Both the position numbers and the translations under genes were made by a program. The notes below the pieces were generated by a model. That model saw only the letters and a list, made by a program, of their open reading frames with translations, searched no databases and was not told where the DNA came from. Shown here in pieces: positions 41,391 through 49,987 of a stretch of DNA of 64,000 nucleotides. The first letter of the stretch is position 1; the number at the start of each line of letters is the position of its first letter. This stretch comes from Mycolicibacterium malmesburyense (GTDB lineage: Bacteria; Actinomycetota; Actinomycetes; Mycobacteriales; Mycobacteriaceae), in the NCBI RefSeq assembly GCF_001050015.1, contig NZ_CVTB01000280.1, positions 1-64,000 of the forward strand. The letters are read 5' to 3'.

Positions 41391-41885
41391 TCACCGCTCT
41401 GACAGGAACTTCTCGAGCTTGTTGAGCTGCGCCTTGTAACCCCACTTCATGCCGAACGCGGCCATCTTGGCCTTCGCGCCGATCTGGGTGATCGTGATGT
41501 GCAACCGGACATCGGTCATCCCGTCGCGCTCGGTGAGGGTGACGTCGTTGACATGCACGATCGTCGAGCCTTCTTCCTCGCCCTCGGTCCACGATCGCGC
41601 GTCATACGTGAGGCGCGAGGGTTCCTCGATGCGGGTGAACGTCCCCCTCATCGGCCAGCGGGTGCCCTGGTACTTGCCCATCTCTTCGCCGGCCTCCATG
41701 ACGATGTAGATCTCCCCGCCGACCGTCAAGTCGATCTCACACTCCGGCACAAACGTCTTCTCCGGACCCCACCATTGCCTGACCATGTCGGGTTCTGTCC
41801 AAGCCCGCCAAACGGTTTCGATCGGTGCACGGTATGAGCGTTCGAGATTCAGCTCCTTGTTCTTCTTGAACATCTGCATCAACAT
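41391..41885 (-). CDS. SRPBCC/AHSA1-type protein
   Basis: 164 aa from the ATG at 41885 (MLMQMFKKNKELNLERSYRA). AHSA1-like core: APIETVWRAWTEPDMVRQWWGPEKTF, GGEIYIVMEAGEE, WPMRGTFTRIEEPSRLTYD and DVRLHITITQIG. The fold binds hydrophobic ligands. It is the second gene after arsR, a common ArsR-SRPBCC pairing. The role is not known. Confidence 0.85.
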   Translation of the reverse strand: MLMQMFKKNKELNLERSYRAPIETVWRAWTEPDMVRQWWGPEKTFVPECEIDLTVGGEIYIVMEAGEEMGKYQGTRWPMRGTFTRIEEPSRLTYDARSWTEGEEEGSTIVHVNDVTLTERDGMTDVRLHITITQIGAKAKMAAFGMKWGYKAQLNKLEKFLSER

Positions 41886-41926
41886 GGGAAATCCTCCTTG
41901 GTGTCGATCGGGCGGCGGGCGAGTGA

Positions 41927-42250
41927 TCAGGCGTCGGTCTTGTCGCTGATGGACTCGAGGTATCTGCCCAACGAGTCGAGGCGGGTCTCCCACAGTTGGG
42001 CGAACGATTCGGCCCAACGACCGATTTCCTCGAAAGGTGCGGCCTCGAGGTGGTAGATCCGCCGCCGAGCCAGCGCCTCGCCGGCCACGATCCCCGAATC
42101 ACCCAACACCCGAAGGTGTTTGCTGACCTGCGGCTGCCGGATGTCCAGCGCCTCGGCGATCTCGCCGACCGAAAGTGGCCCAGCACGTAGCAATTCGACG
42201 ATCTTCAGGCGGCTTGGCTCGGCAAGGGCTCCGAACACCGTCGACTGCAC
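41927..42250 (-). CDS. ArsR-family regulator
   Basis: 107 aa winged helix protein: LAEPSRLKIVELLRAGPLSV then GEIAEALDIRQPQVSKHLRVL (about 24-45). Cys ligands of metal-sensing ArsR proteins are absent, so it is likely a non-metal type. Upstream in the operon with the SRPBCC gene (41-nt gap). A 26-bp palindrome at 42271-42296, between it and the divergent SDR gene, is its probable operator. Confidence 0.9.
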   Translation of the reverse strand: MQSTVFGALAEPSRLKIVELLRAGPLSVGEIAEALDIRQPQVSKHLRVLGDSGIVAGEALARRRIYHLEAAPFEEIGRWAESFAQLWETRLDSLGRYLESISDKTDA

Positions 42251-42270
42251 GATGCCGACTGTACGACCGG

Positions 42271-42296
42271 TGACATATTCCTGTCAAGGAATATGT
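42271..42296. promoter_or_regulatory. Perfect palindromic operator between arsR and the SDR gene
   Basis: GACATATTCC and GGAATATGTC are perfect 10-bp arms around TGTCAA. It is 21 nt from the arsR start and 22 nt from the SDR start, so it could control both directions. Confidence 0.75.
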
Positions 42297-42318
42297 CGAT
42301 GCGAGCTACCGTGGACGC

Positions 42319-42972
42319 ATGGCGCGCATTGTGATCATCGGTGGCCACGGCAAGGTGGCACTGCACTTGTCCGAAATCCTCAGTCGACGTGGCGACGAGG
42401 TGACCTCGGTGTTCCGCAACCCGGATCACTCCGAAGAGGTCATGGTGAGCGGAGCGCAACCGCTGGTGGCGGACATCGAGAGCCTCGACACCGATGCGCT
42501 CGCCGAGATCGTGAAGGGGCACGATGCCGTGGTGTTTTCTGCGGGTGCCGGCGGGGGCAACCCGACGCGTACCTATGCGGTGGACCGTGACGCCGCCATC
42601 CGCGTCGTCGATGCCGCTGAGCAGGCGGCCGTGGACAGGTTCATCATGGTCTCGTATTTCGGTGCCAGGACGGATCACGTTGTGCCGAAGGACAACTCGT
42701 TCTTCCATTATGCCGAGGCGAAGGCCGCAGCCGATGCGCATCTGCGGGCCAGCGGTCTGCGCTGGACGATACTGGGTCCTGGCAGCCTGACCCTGGAGCC
42801 GTCGACCGGCCGCATCGCCGTCGGGCCCGACGCCGCCGGTGGGGACGTATCCCGCGAGGACGTCGCGCTGGTCGCCGCTGCATGCTTGGCGAATGACGCG
42901 ACGGGTGGGCGCACCATCGAGTTCAACAACGGCGATGTGCCGATCGACGAAGCTCTCGCAAATTTGGTGTAA
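42319..42972 (+). CDS. Atypical SDR / NAD(P)-binding protein
   Basis: 217 aa Rossmann fold. N-terminal RIVIIGGHGKVALHLSEIL gives the GGxGKV dinucleotide motif (about 7-13); FIMVSYFGAR and HYAEAKAAADAHLRASGLRWTILGPG match NAD(P)H-binding atypical SDR proteins (YwnB/BVR-B-like). The YxxxK motif is HYAEAK. Divergent from arsR across the palindrome and probably controlled by it. Confidence 0.87.
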   Translation: MARIVIIGGHGKVALHLSEILSRRGDEVTSVFRNPDHSEEVMVSGAQPLVADIESLDTDALAEIVKGHDAVVFSAGAGGGNPTRTYAVDRDAAIRVVDAAEQAAVDRFIMVSYFGARTDHVVPKDNSFFHYAEAKAAADAHLRASGLRWTILGPGSLTLEPSTGRIAVGPDAAGGDVSREDVALVAAACLANDATGGRTIEFNNGDVPIDEALANLV

Positions 42973-43247
42973 AGCGTCGTATTCATCGCCACGATGCTTG
43001 GGCAATTTCAGCGTTTTGTATTTCGCCGTAAAAGATGAAGCGTCCCATCCCCTGAGGTATGGACTCGCTGGTAGCATATGCTGTCTGCGGGTGCCGCGCC
43101 GAGCCGCCGAAGCAATAACTTCCGTATAGGAAATCCGTCGGGCGCACCATTTCGAAATTCAACCTAGCCATTATGCGAAATACGTCCGCCGACTCTTGCG
43201 CCGTGCCACCATTCGCGTGTTCATGTGCGACTAGAGGAAGAACCGAC

Positions 43248-43403
43248 ATGAAAGCAGAATCCGCAGCCGCGATTTGCGCCGGCTTGGCCGCATCCGCCTT
43301 CGTGTGGGCACCGCTCGCGGTCGCCAGCCCCGCGGCCGTGCTGATCGGCGCCGCGACGGCCGCGTTCTGCCCCGAGTACGAAGCCAAGGTCACCGGCGGC
43401 TGA
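43248..43403 (+). CDS. Very small exported protein (51 aa)
   Basis: ATG at 43248 with AGAGGAAG 8 nt upstream; the longer frame upstream is unlikely. Residues 1-27 form a signal peptide (AAAICAGLAASAFVWAPLAVA). The mature peptide is short, Ala/Val-rich, with one Cys. The opposite strand also has an open frame with weaker coding character. Confidence 0.5.
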   Translation: MKAESAAAICAGLAASAFVWAPLAVASPAAVLIGAATAAFCPEYEAKVTGG

Positions 43404-43497
43404 CCTGTCGCGATCGAGAACCAAGCGTCCCGCGCGCGTCGGCCATAGGCTCGGCGCAGGCCAGCGCGCGCAGCAGTCCGAAAGGGACGAGACCCGA

Positions 43498-43658
43498 ATG
43501 TTCAACCTCGAGTGCTGGATCTACGGATCGGACCCCAAGGCCAACGAGGACATCGTCACTAGCGGGAATTGCCCGAGGACCGGGCGTCGGGGTGCCCGGC
43601 GGAGTGGGAGCAACTCGACAAGGCCTGGTCGACGCTGCTCGACCCGTATTTCAAGTAG
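43498..43658 (+). pseudogene. Small gene with an apparent frameshift
   Basis: ATG at 43498 after AAGGGACGAGACC reads MFNLECWIYGSDPKANEDI in frame. About 20 codons in, one base seems missing near 43560 (ACTAGCGGGAA). In the shifted frame the sequence continues RELPEDRASGCPAEWEQLDK and ends AWSTLLDPYFK, then TAG at 43656. The combined 53-aa protein looks sensible. It may be a pseudogene or a sequencing error. Confidence 0.5.
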
Positions 43659-43661
43659 CGG

Positions 43662-44369
43662 TTAATCTTCGGCGGGGCACAACAGCGAGCGCACGACACC
43701 TGTTTCCCCATAACGGATTTCGAGGGCAGGATGCCGCAGAGGTTCGATGGTGGCGTCGTCATGAACGACGATCCCGCCGCCGGCGGGGATGCCCAGACCG
43801 GTTGCGCCGCCCTCCATTGCCTCGATCGTGGCCGACAGCCGTGCCCACTCGGAGTGCTCGTCGTGCGTGTCGACGATCGCGGGTACGAACTTGAACACGT
43901 CGAGCAACTCCGTCTCCGACGATCCCGCCTTCTCTACGATCCCGTAGAGGCCCAGTTGCACCGCCCCGGCCGAGATGCCGATGAGGACCGCTCCTTGTGT
44001 GTAGCGCGTTCGGATCACCTCCGCCATCCCGGTTCCCTCGAGGATGTCCCAGCCGAGACGCACATCGCCGCCCGCCAAGAGGATCAAACCGGCTCGCTCG
44101 AGGAACGCGCGATCGTCCGCGCCGAACGACGATTTCACCATCCGGCGGTCCGCTATGCCGACGGAGTCCATGGCCGCTTCGAAGATGTCGTAGTACTCGG
44201 GACGATCGCCGTTGGACGCGCCGATGTAAGCGGCGCTGGGCGGTGCGTCGCCGGGCAATGTTTCGACAGCACTCTCGAGTAGCAGACGGTTCCCGCGCTC
44301 CCAGAACAGCAGCTGGCTGTCGGCCAGCAGATAGAGCGGTTGAAGCCTGTTCCGGGAACCAGCCGTCAA
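43662..44369 (-). CDS. Type 1 glutamine amidotransferase-like / S51-type peptidase
   Basis: 235 aa, starting at the TTG at 44369 that overlaps the previous stop (TTGA); a longer upstream frame lies on the neighbour gene. Cyanophycinase/peptidase E-like core: AAYIGASNGDRPEYYDIF, LILLAGGDVRLGWDIL and the nucleophile Ser in VLIGISAGAVQLG. A His and Glu follow in DTHDEHSEWAR. Substrate unknown. Translationally coupled to the zinc-ribbon-like gene. Confidence 0.8.
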   Translation of the reverse strand: MTAGSRNRLQPLYLLADSQLLFWERGNRLLLESAVETLPGDAPPSAAYIGASNGDRPEYYDIFEAAMDSVGIADRRMVKSSFGADDRAFLERAGLILLAGGDVRLGWDILEGTGMAEVIRTRYTQGAVLIGISAGAVQLGLYGIVEKAGSSETELLDVFKFVPAIVDTHDEHSEWARLSATIEAMEGGATGLGIPAGGGIVVHDDATIEPLRHPALEIRYGETGVVRSLLCPAED

Positions 44370-45040
44370 CTGGCGTCCCGCGACCGCGACCGGCCCAGCC
44401 GCCACTTGTTCTTCTTGGGGGTCTGGTATGCATCCTGGGTCCAGGCGTCCCACATGGCCTCGGACTCCTCCCGGACGGGGCTGTTGGTGACCTCCCACCC
44501 GAGTTTCACGACTTCCGTTGTGCACCAACGCATCAGGTTTCCATCGCCGCCGATCTCCTGGGCGAGGTGCACTCGCTCGTCGGGGCTGAGCTTGTCGCTG
44601 AACGCCTGCATCCCGGTTTTCAATCGCCAGTAGGGCACGGCCCCGTCGCATTGCCGGCACAGTGTCAGCAGTTCGACCCGGGCGTGCCCGAGCAGCGTGG
44701 TCGGCTCCTCCTCGGTGCTCGGGCCGACGGCGGCCGGCGCGATGGCGGCGTCGGGTTCACGGTCGGCGTCGTCTCCGGTCAGCTGGCGGTACTTGGCGCG
44801 GAGTTCCTCGAGTTCGGCCTTCGTGGCCAGGGCTCTTTCGCGCCACCACTCGGCGTGATACATCGCCAGCTTCGCTTCACAGTCGGGACAGATCGACGCG
44901 GTGCCCTCGACCTGGTCGAGCATCGTCGGGCCGACGAGCGCGAGCCCGCAGAGCGCCTGGTGGAGGTCCCGGTTGAGGTAGTCCCCGTGGTGCACCACCG
45001 AGGCGGATGACTCCCGTACGAAGCTGTGGGGTGGTTCCAC
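44366..45040 (-). CDS. Cys-pair protein of unknown function
   Basis: 224 aa from the GTG at 45040. Two CxxC motifs, ICPDCEAKL (about 50) and CRQCDGAVPYW (about 128), could bind zinc. Between them is a helical, acidic linker (ERALATKAELEELRAKYRQL). The C-terminal half has HLAQEIGGDGNLMRWCTTEVVKLGW. Its stop overlaps the start of the S51-like gene, so the two act together. No family certain. Confidence 0.68.
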   Translation of the reverse strand: MEPPHSFVRESSASVVHHGDYLNRDLHQALCGLALVGPTMLDQVEGTASICPDCEAKLAMYHAEWWRERALATKAELEELRAKYRQLTGDDADREPDAAIAPAAVGPSTEEEPTTLLGHARVELLTLCRQCDGAVPYWRLKTGMQAFSDKLSPDERVHLAQEIGGDGNLMRWCTTEVVKLGWEVTNSPVREESEAMWDAWTQDAYQTPKKNKWRLGRSRSRDAS

Positions 45041-45144
45041 ACGAGCCAAAGTAATTGAGCGGAACCGACGTTTCGGCTGGTTCGAGGAAAACAGTCGACA
45101 GCCCCGGCGCGTCATCGCCCCGGGGCTGCCGATTGGGTGAAGTG

Positions 45145-46683
45145 CTACTTGTCGGTGTTGCCCGTCTGTCCGCCTCCGGCGTCGTTGCCCTTGCCAGCAC
45201 CGCCGCGGTTGCGCTTCACTCCGTCGCGGCGGTCGTTGTTGCCGCGGTGGTCGGCACTTGCGCGCCTGAAGGGCCCCCGGTGCTTGGTGGCATTCGCCTC
45301 GCCCTGTTTGTTGGCGTTGGTGCCACCCGTTGTACCGGTGGTCGCCGGTGTGCTGTCATCCGTCGACGGGTCGGTCTTCAGGACGTCGTCGGCCTTCTCA
45401 TCCTTGGGCTCCTGAGCGCCGTTCACGGCGTTCGGTGAGAAGTTCTGCGACTGCCTCACCACATTGACGGCCGGCGCCTGCTTGTTCTGCTCCGTGCTCT
45501 TCGGCTGCTCCGAACTGAGCTTCGCTTCGGCATCGGGTTTTGCTTCCTCCACCTCGTTCGGCTCGTTCGAGTTGAAGGAGAGCGTCGACAACGAGCCATC
45601 TTGGACGTCGTCTTTTTGCTGGCTACCCGCTTCCGGCCCGTCGTTCTCGAGCTGTTCGGCCGCCTCCTGTTCGGGCGCTCCGACGACGTCACGGATCGTA
45701 TCGTTGATCCGATCGGTCGCGCTCCACAGGCCATTGCGGAAGTTCTCGACAAGGTTCTTCTCCCCGCCGAGCGGCGCAGGCAGCGCATCGCGCAAGCCGT
45801 ACAGGACCGGGTCGGCCACCCACAACGGGCCGTCGACGATGTTCTCCACGGCCTTGAGCGCACCTTCGGTGTCGCCCTGCGCGACCGCGGCGGCCACCTG
45901 GATCACGCCCACCGGGCCGAGGACGGCTGCGGCGGCGAGCCGCAACGCGCTAGCGATCGTGCCTTCGGTGACGCGCGACAACGCATCGATCGGTCCGTCG
46001 ACCTCGTCGTAGGCGACCGGGCCCTTCCGCTCGAAAGCGTCGATCGTCCCCTTGACGAAGGACTCAACGAACGCACCGGGATCCTGGAGCCCCGCGTTGA
46101 TCTCACCGGTGAGCAAGTAGAGCTGGTGGCGGATGGTCATGACCAGGCCATCCGGCCCGCCGAGCGGAGCCGGCAACGCGTCACGCAACGAGAACAGCGC
46201 GGGGTCGATGACCCACAGCGGGGCGTCGACGATGTTCGTCACGAACGCCTGGAAGGCCTCGGTGCCCTCCCCGTCGCTGATCGCCTGCGCGAGCTCGATC
46301 AGGCGAAGAGGGGCGAGCGCAGTGGTGCCGAGCCGGAGCCCGGACGCGGCGAATCCTTGGCCGATGCGGCCAAAGCTTTCCAACCCCGTGACTTTGTTGT
46401 ATTGCTTTACGGCGTCTTCTCCCGGCAGGTTGTACGCCGCGAGTGTGCCCTTGATGAAGTCCTCCAGCAGCCCGCCCAGCGCGAAGTTCTCCAGCAAAGC
46501 CTGACGAGCTTCGATCTGGCGCTGGATCTCGCTGCCTTGCGTAGAGGCCGTCAGTGCCACCTCGTACGACCGGCTCTTGTCCGCGTAGTTCGCTGGTGCC
46601 GGTGCGACCGGACCTGCTGCGATGACACCTGCCCCCACAAGTGCCACCCCGGCTGTCATGCATTTCTTTGCGCTGGCCTTCAT
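45145..46683 (-). CDS. GjpA-like exported repeat protein (outer-membrane porin candidate)
   Basis: 512 aa with a signal peptide (1-32). The body has two similar units: PLWVIDPALFSLRDALPAPL (about 155-174) and PLWVADPVLYGLRDALPAPL (about 286-305), each preceded by Ala/Leu-rich helices. The family in mycobacteria is annotated as outer-membrane porin GjpA, from memory. The last 160 residues are low-complexity and polar (Asn, Gln, Thr, Gly, Lys). Its role as a porin is not certain. Confidence 0.72.
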   Translation of the reverse strand: MKASAKKCMTAGVALVGAGVIAAGPVAPAPANYADKSRSYEVALTASTQGSEIQRQIEARQALLENFALGGLLEDFIKGTLAAYNLPGEDAVKQYNKVTGLESFGRIGQGFAASGLRLGTTALAPLRLIELAQAISDGEGTEAFQAFVTNIVDAPLWVIDPALFSLRDALPAPLGGPDGLVMTIRHQLYLLTGEINAGLQDPGAFVESFVKGTIDAFERKGPVAYDEVDGPIDALSRVTEGTIASALRLAAAAVLGPVGVIQVAAAVAQGDTEGALKAVENIVDGPLWVADPVLYGLRDALPAPLGGEKNLVENFRNGLWSATDRINDTIRDVVGAPEQEAAEQLENDGPEAGSQQKDDVQDGSLSTLSFNSNEPNEVEEAKPDAEAKLSSEQPKSTEQNKQAPAVNVVRQSQNFSPNAVNGAQEPKDEKADDVLKTDPSTDDSTPATTGTTGGTNANKQGEANATKHRGPFRRASADHRGNNDRRDGVKRNRGGAGKGNDAGGGQTGNTDK

Positions 46684-47341
46684 TAGCCCCTCCCCTGGTT
46701 GTTGCGCGCTGAACTTTTAGCAACCTACGCCAGCGTTGATATTGATGGCAAGCCTCATGGCGCATCTCGTGAGAAAAGATTGCTGCTGGCAACTGGGTGC
46801 GGCTGCTGAAGGCAGAAACGTGAGCGCTTGACCTGGATATATACCTTTCAGAACACCAAGGTCGATCGTGACTTCGCCACCGGATCTTCGCTGCTGAATC
46901 ATCCAACATCCGGGCGGCAGCAATGACAGATCCGAACTGGCAAACGAACACCAGCGTTGTTTCTCATTGCTGTATGCACCGGGGGCCCACTGCAGGAGCT
47001 CGGGACCCGAGAAGGAAACCGGGCTTGAGCTGGCGCATTGGAGGACAACAACGACGTGCTATCCAGTTTGCGAACCGGGGCATCACGGCGAGGCTGCGCC
47101 GCGGACGCCTGCAAGCGTCGCCCCGGGACGGGGCTTGGGCGGCGAAGGGGAGGAGCAAATAGACGTACGCAAGATACATCGGCTAGCAGGCAGGGCGATA
47201 CCGACGGATCTGCGAAGAGCGCCCGGCGGCGTGGCGGTGGAAAGCGGTCACTGCACCACCGCCACCCGGGCCGGCGGGGATCAGTCGTTGCGCGTGATCA
47301 GGGGGATGGACGCACCGGATCGGCGCGGTCCACCGCGACAC
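46684..47341. other. Intergenic region between gjpA-like and ectD genes
   Basis: No convincing gene. The left part should hold the promoter of the gjpA-like gene (AT-rich stretch GGTATATATCC on its strand near 46840). A 6-bp palindrome, CTCGGGACCCGAG, lies at 46999-47011, and the hairpin at 47231-47265 terminates ectD. The central open frames overlap each other and have no starts with ribosome-binding sites. Confidence 0.5.
47231..47265. terminator. Likely terminator of the ectABCD operon
   Basis: GTGGCGGTGG and CCACCGCCAC pair perfectly over 10 bp around a 15-nt loop, 77 nt beyond the ectD stop on the minus strand. GC-rich stem without a U-tract. Confidence 0.55.
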
Positions 47342-48256
47342 TCACTGAACGAGCGACGGGATGTTGAAGGGTTGGCCGTCGCGCGCGGCCAGGTACTCCG
47401 GCCTCGGCGTCTGGGCGGCGTAGGGCGAGACGAGCTGGTTCTCGACCGAGTTGAACACCAGGAAGACGTTCGATCGCGGATACGGGGTGATGTTCGACCC
47501 CGACCCGTGCATGATGTTCGAGTCGAACCACAGGGCCGTACCGGCCGGTCCGGTGACCTGGTCGATGCCGTGGCGGGCGGCGGCCTCGGTCAGGGTGGCG
47601 TGGCTCGGGACGCCGATCTCCTGCTTCACCAGTGACGACTCGTGGTTGTTCTTCGGGGTGGCGCCGACGCACGGATAGAACGTCTTGTGCGAACCCGGCA
47701 TCACCATCAGCGAGCCGTTGTAGGGGAAGTTATCGGTCAACCAGATCGAGCAGGAGACGGCTCGCATCGCGGGCATGCCGTCCTCGGCGTGCCACGTCTC
47801 GAAATCGGAGTGCCAGTAGAAGCCCGTCCCGGTGAAGCCCGGCATGAGGTTGATCCGCGCCTGGTGCAGGTAGACGTCACTGCCCAGCAGCTGACGGGCC
47901 ACGGGCAACACGGTGTCGAGGGTGACCACCTCGGCGATGACGTCACTGAACAGGTGGGGCTGGAACACCGACCGGATGCTGCCGCCGGGCTCGCGGATGA
48001 TCCGCGGATCTTCCGGATCGGCCTCGGCGTCGATGTTGTTCAGCTCGCCGCGCAACGTCGAGACCCAGTTGTCGTTCGCCGCCGACCGCTGCAGCAGATA
48101 ACCGTTGGCGTCGATCGACTGCAGCTCGGCCTCGTTCAGCGGGCCGTCGGACTCGCTCCCCCAGACCGTTGGCTCGGCGCGGGGGATGGGATCGGAAGGC
48201 TCCGCGAGCCGCGTGGGATATCTGTCCTTGGTTTCGAGAAATACGTTGTCGCTCAA
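47342..48256 (-). CDS. ectD: Ectoine 5-hydroxylase
   Basis: 304 aa from the TTG at 48256, overlapping the ectC stop (TTGA). It is a 2-oxoglutarate and Fe(II)-dependent dioxygenase that makes 5-hydroxyectoine. The EctD signature FYWHSDFETWHAEDGMP is present, with the HxD of the iron site; the distal His is in IMHGSGSN. Last gene of the ectABCD operon. Confidence 0.94.
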   Translation of the reverse strand: MSDNVFLETKDRYPTRLAEPSDPIPRAEPTVWGSESDGPLNEAELQSIDANGYLLQRSAANDNWVSTLRGELNNIDAEADPEDPRIIREPGGSIRSVFQPHLFSDVIAEVVTLDTVLPVARQLLGSDVYLHQARINLMPGFTGTGFYWHSDFETWHAEDGMPAMRAVSCSIWLTDNFPYNGSLMVMPGSHKTFYPCVGATPKNNHESSLVKQEIGVPSHATLTEAAARHGIDQVTGPAGTALWFDSNIMHGSGSNITPYPRSNVFLVFNSVENQLVSPYAAQTPRPEYLAARDGQPFNIPSLVQ

Positions 48257-48648
48257 CTTGCTTGCACCGCCGGGGGTGGATAGGTACCGGTTTCGTCGTG
48301 GACCTCTTTGCCGGTCACTGGAGGGTTGAACACACAGAGCATCCGCAGCTGAGTATGGCATGTGACGCGATGACGTTCATGCCCGTCGAGCAGATACATG
48401 GTGCCGGGCTCGAGCGGGTGTTCCTCACCGGTCTCGTGGTTGGTCAGCATGCCCGTGCCCTCGACCACCCACACCGCCTCGACGTGGTGGCGGTAGTGGA
48501 ACTCGCTGACGGAGTTCGCGTTGATGGTGGTCTCGTGGAAGGAGAAGCCGACGCCATCACCTGCGAGGATGATGCGTTTGGATCTCCAGTCCTTCGCCGA
48601 CACATCGCGATCGGTGCCGGTGATCTCGTCAGTGGTGCGCACGATCAT
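48253..48648 (-). CDS. ectC: Ectoine synthase
   Basis: 131 aa cupin protein that cyclises N-gamma-acetyl-diaminobutyrate to ectoine. Typical sequence: MIVRTTDEITGTDRDV, FSFHETTINANSVSEFHYRH, VEAVWVVEGTG and LLDGHERH, the metal/substrate residues of the cupin. The start is 31 nt after the ectB stop; its own stop overlaps ectD. Confidence 0.95.
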   Translation of the reverse strand: MIVRTTDEITGTDRDVSAKDWRSKRIILAGDGVGFSFHETTINANSVSEFHYRHHVEAVWVVEGTGMLTNHETGEEHPLEPGTMYLLDGHERHRVTCHTQLRMLCVFNPPVTGKEVHDETGTYPPPAVQAS

Positions 48649-48679
48649 GTCGTCGTGCTCCTTTCAAGTGAATGTGGTG

Positions 48680-49969
48680 TCAGGAAAGCGTCGCGGCGAC
48701 GGACTCGGCGAGCACATCGATGCCCGCGTCGAGGTCCGCCTCGGAAGTCGTCAGCGGCGGGAGCAGTTTGACGACCTCATCCGAAGGACCGCTGGTCTCC
48801 ATGAGCACGCCGCGGTCGAAGCCCGCGCGGCACACGGCCGACGCCATCGGCGCGTCCTCGAACTTGAGGCCCTGCGCCATCCCGCGTCCGCGCGCGCTGA
48901 CACCCGGATACTGCTCGGCGATGCCCTCCAGGCGAGCACGGATCTGCTCACCCTTGGCGATGGTGTCGTCGCCGAACGTCTCGGTCTGCCAGTAGATTTC
49001 GAGCGCCTTGCTTGCGGTGACGAACGCCGGATTGTGGCCGCGGAACGTTCCGTTGTGCTCGCCGGGGTTCCACACGTCGAGGTCGCGGCGGAACAACGTC
49101 AGCGCCATCGGGAGGCCGTATCCGCTGATCGACTTGGACAGCGTGACGATGTCGGGGACGATGCCGGCCTCCTCGAAGCTGAAGAAGCGACCGGTGCGCC
49201 CGCAACCCATCTGCACGTCGTCGACGATCAGCAGGATCTCGCGGCGGCGGCACAACTCGGCGAGCGCCTGCAGCCACTCCATCCGCGCGACGTTGAGTCC
49301 GCCCTCGCCCTGCACGGTTTCGACGATCACCGCCGCGGGGTGGTTGAGCCCGCCGCCCGAGTCGTCGAGCACCCGCTCGAACCAGTGGAAGTCCTCGGTG
49401 GCGCCGCCGAAGTAGTTGTCATACGGCATGGGAGTGGCGTGCACCAGCGGAATTCCGGCGCCCGCGCGCTTCATCGAGTTACCCGTGACCGACAGCGCGC
49501 CCAGCGTCATGCCGTGAAATGCGTTGGTGAAGTTGATGATCGATTCACGACCGGTCACTTTTCGGGCCAGCTTGAGGGCCGCCTCGACGGCGTTCGCGCC
49601 GGTGGGCCCGGGGAACTGCACCTTGTAGTCGAGGCCGCGCGGCTTGAGGATCAGCTGCTCGAAGTTCTGCAGGAACTCCGTTTTGGCGGCGGTCGCCATA
49701 TCGAGCGAGTGCACGATGTTGTCGTTGGTCAGGTACTCGATCAACGGCCGCTTCAACTCGGGGTTGTTGTGGCCGTAGTTCAGCGCGCCGGCCCCGCCGA
49801 AGAAGTCGAGGTAGCGCCGGCCGGAGGTGTCGGTCACCCAGGAGCCCTGGGCGACGGCCATGGTGGCCGGCCATCCCCGGCAGTAGCTGCGGACTTCCGA
49901 TTCGACCGAGGAATACACCTCGGGCAGGTCGGATTCGTCAGGACGGGGGAGTGTTGCTGGCGTAGACAT
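48680..49969 (-). CDS. ectB: Diaminobutyrate-2-oxoglutarate aminotransferase
   Basis: 429 aa PLP-dependent class III aminotransferase acting on aspartate semialdehyde. Visible: the FPGPTGANAVEAALKLARK phosphate-binding region, NAFHGMTLGALSVTGN, and LLIVDDVQMGCGRTG with the pyridine-binding Asp. The Lys Schiff base is in VTLSKSISGYG. ATG at 49969 with AGAAAGGA upstream, 18 nt after ectA. Confidence 0.95.
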   Translation of the reverse strand: MSTPATLPRPDESDLPEVYSSVESEVRSYCRGWPATMAVAQGSWVTDTSGRRYLDFFGGAGALNYGHNNPELKRPLIEYLTNDNIVHSLDMATAAKTEFLQNFEQLILKPRGLDYKVQFPGPTGANAVEAALKLARKVTGRESIINFTNAFHGMTLGALSVTGNSMKRAGAGIPLVHATPMPYDNYFGGATEDFHWFERVLDDSGGGLNHPAAVIVETVQGEGGLNVARMEWLQALAELCRRREILLIVDDVQMGCGRTGRFFSFEEAGIVPDIVTLSKSISGYGLPMALTLFRRDLDVWNPGEHNGTFRGHNPAFVTASKALEIYWQTETFGDDTIAKGEQIRARLEGIAEQYPGVSARGRGMAQGLKFEDAPMASAVCRAGFDRGVLMETSGPSDEVVKLLPPLTTSEADLDAGIDVLAESVAATLS

Positions 49970-49987
49970 GGGTCCTTTCTGGGGTGT

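Noticed and set aside
42983..43393. 136-aa minus-strand frame opposite the small exported protein
   Set aside because: No ribosome-binding site and its composition looks like a shadow; the plus-strand 51-aa peptide has a better start and signal peptide. Either could still be wrong.
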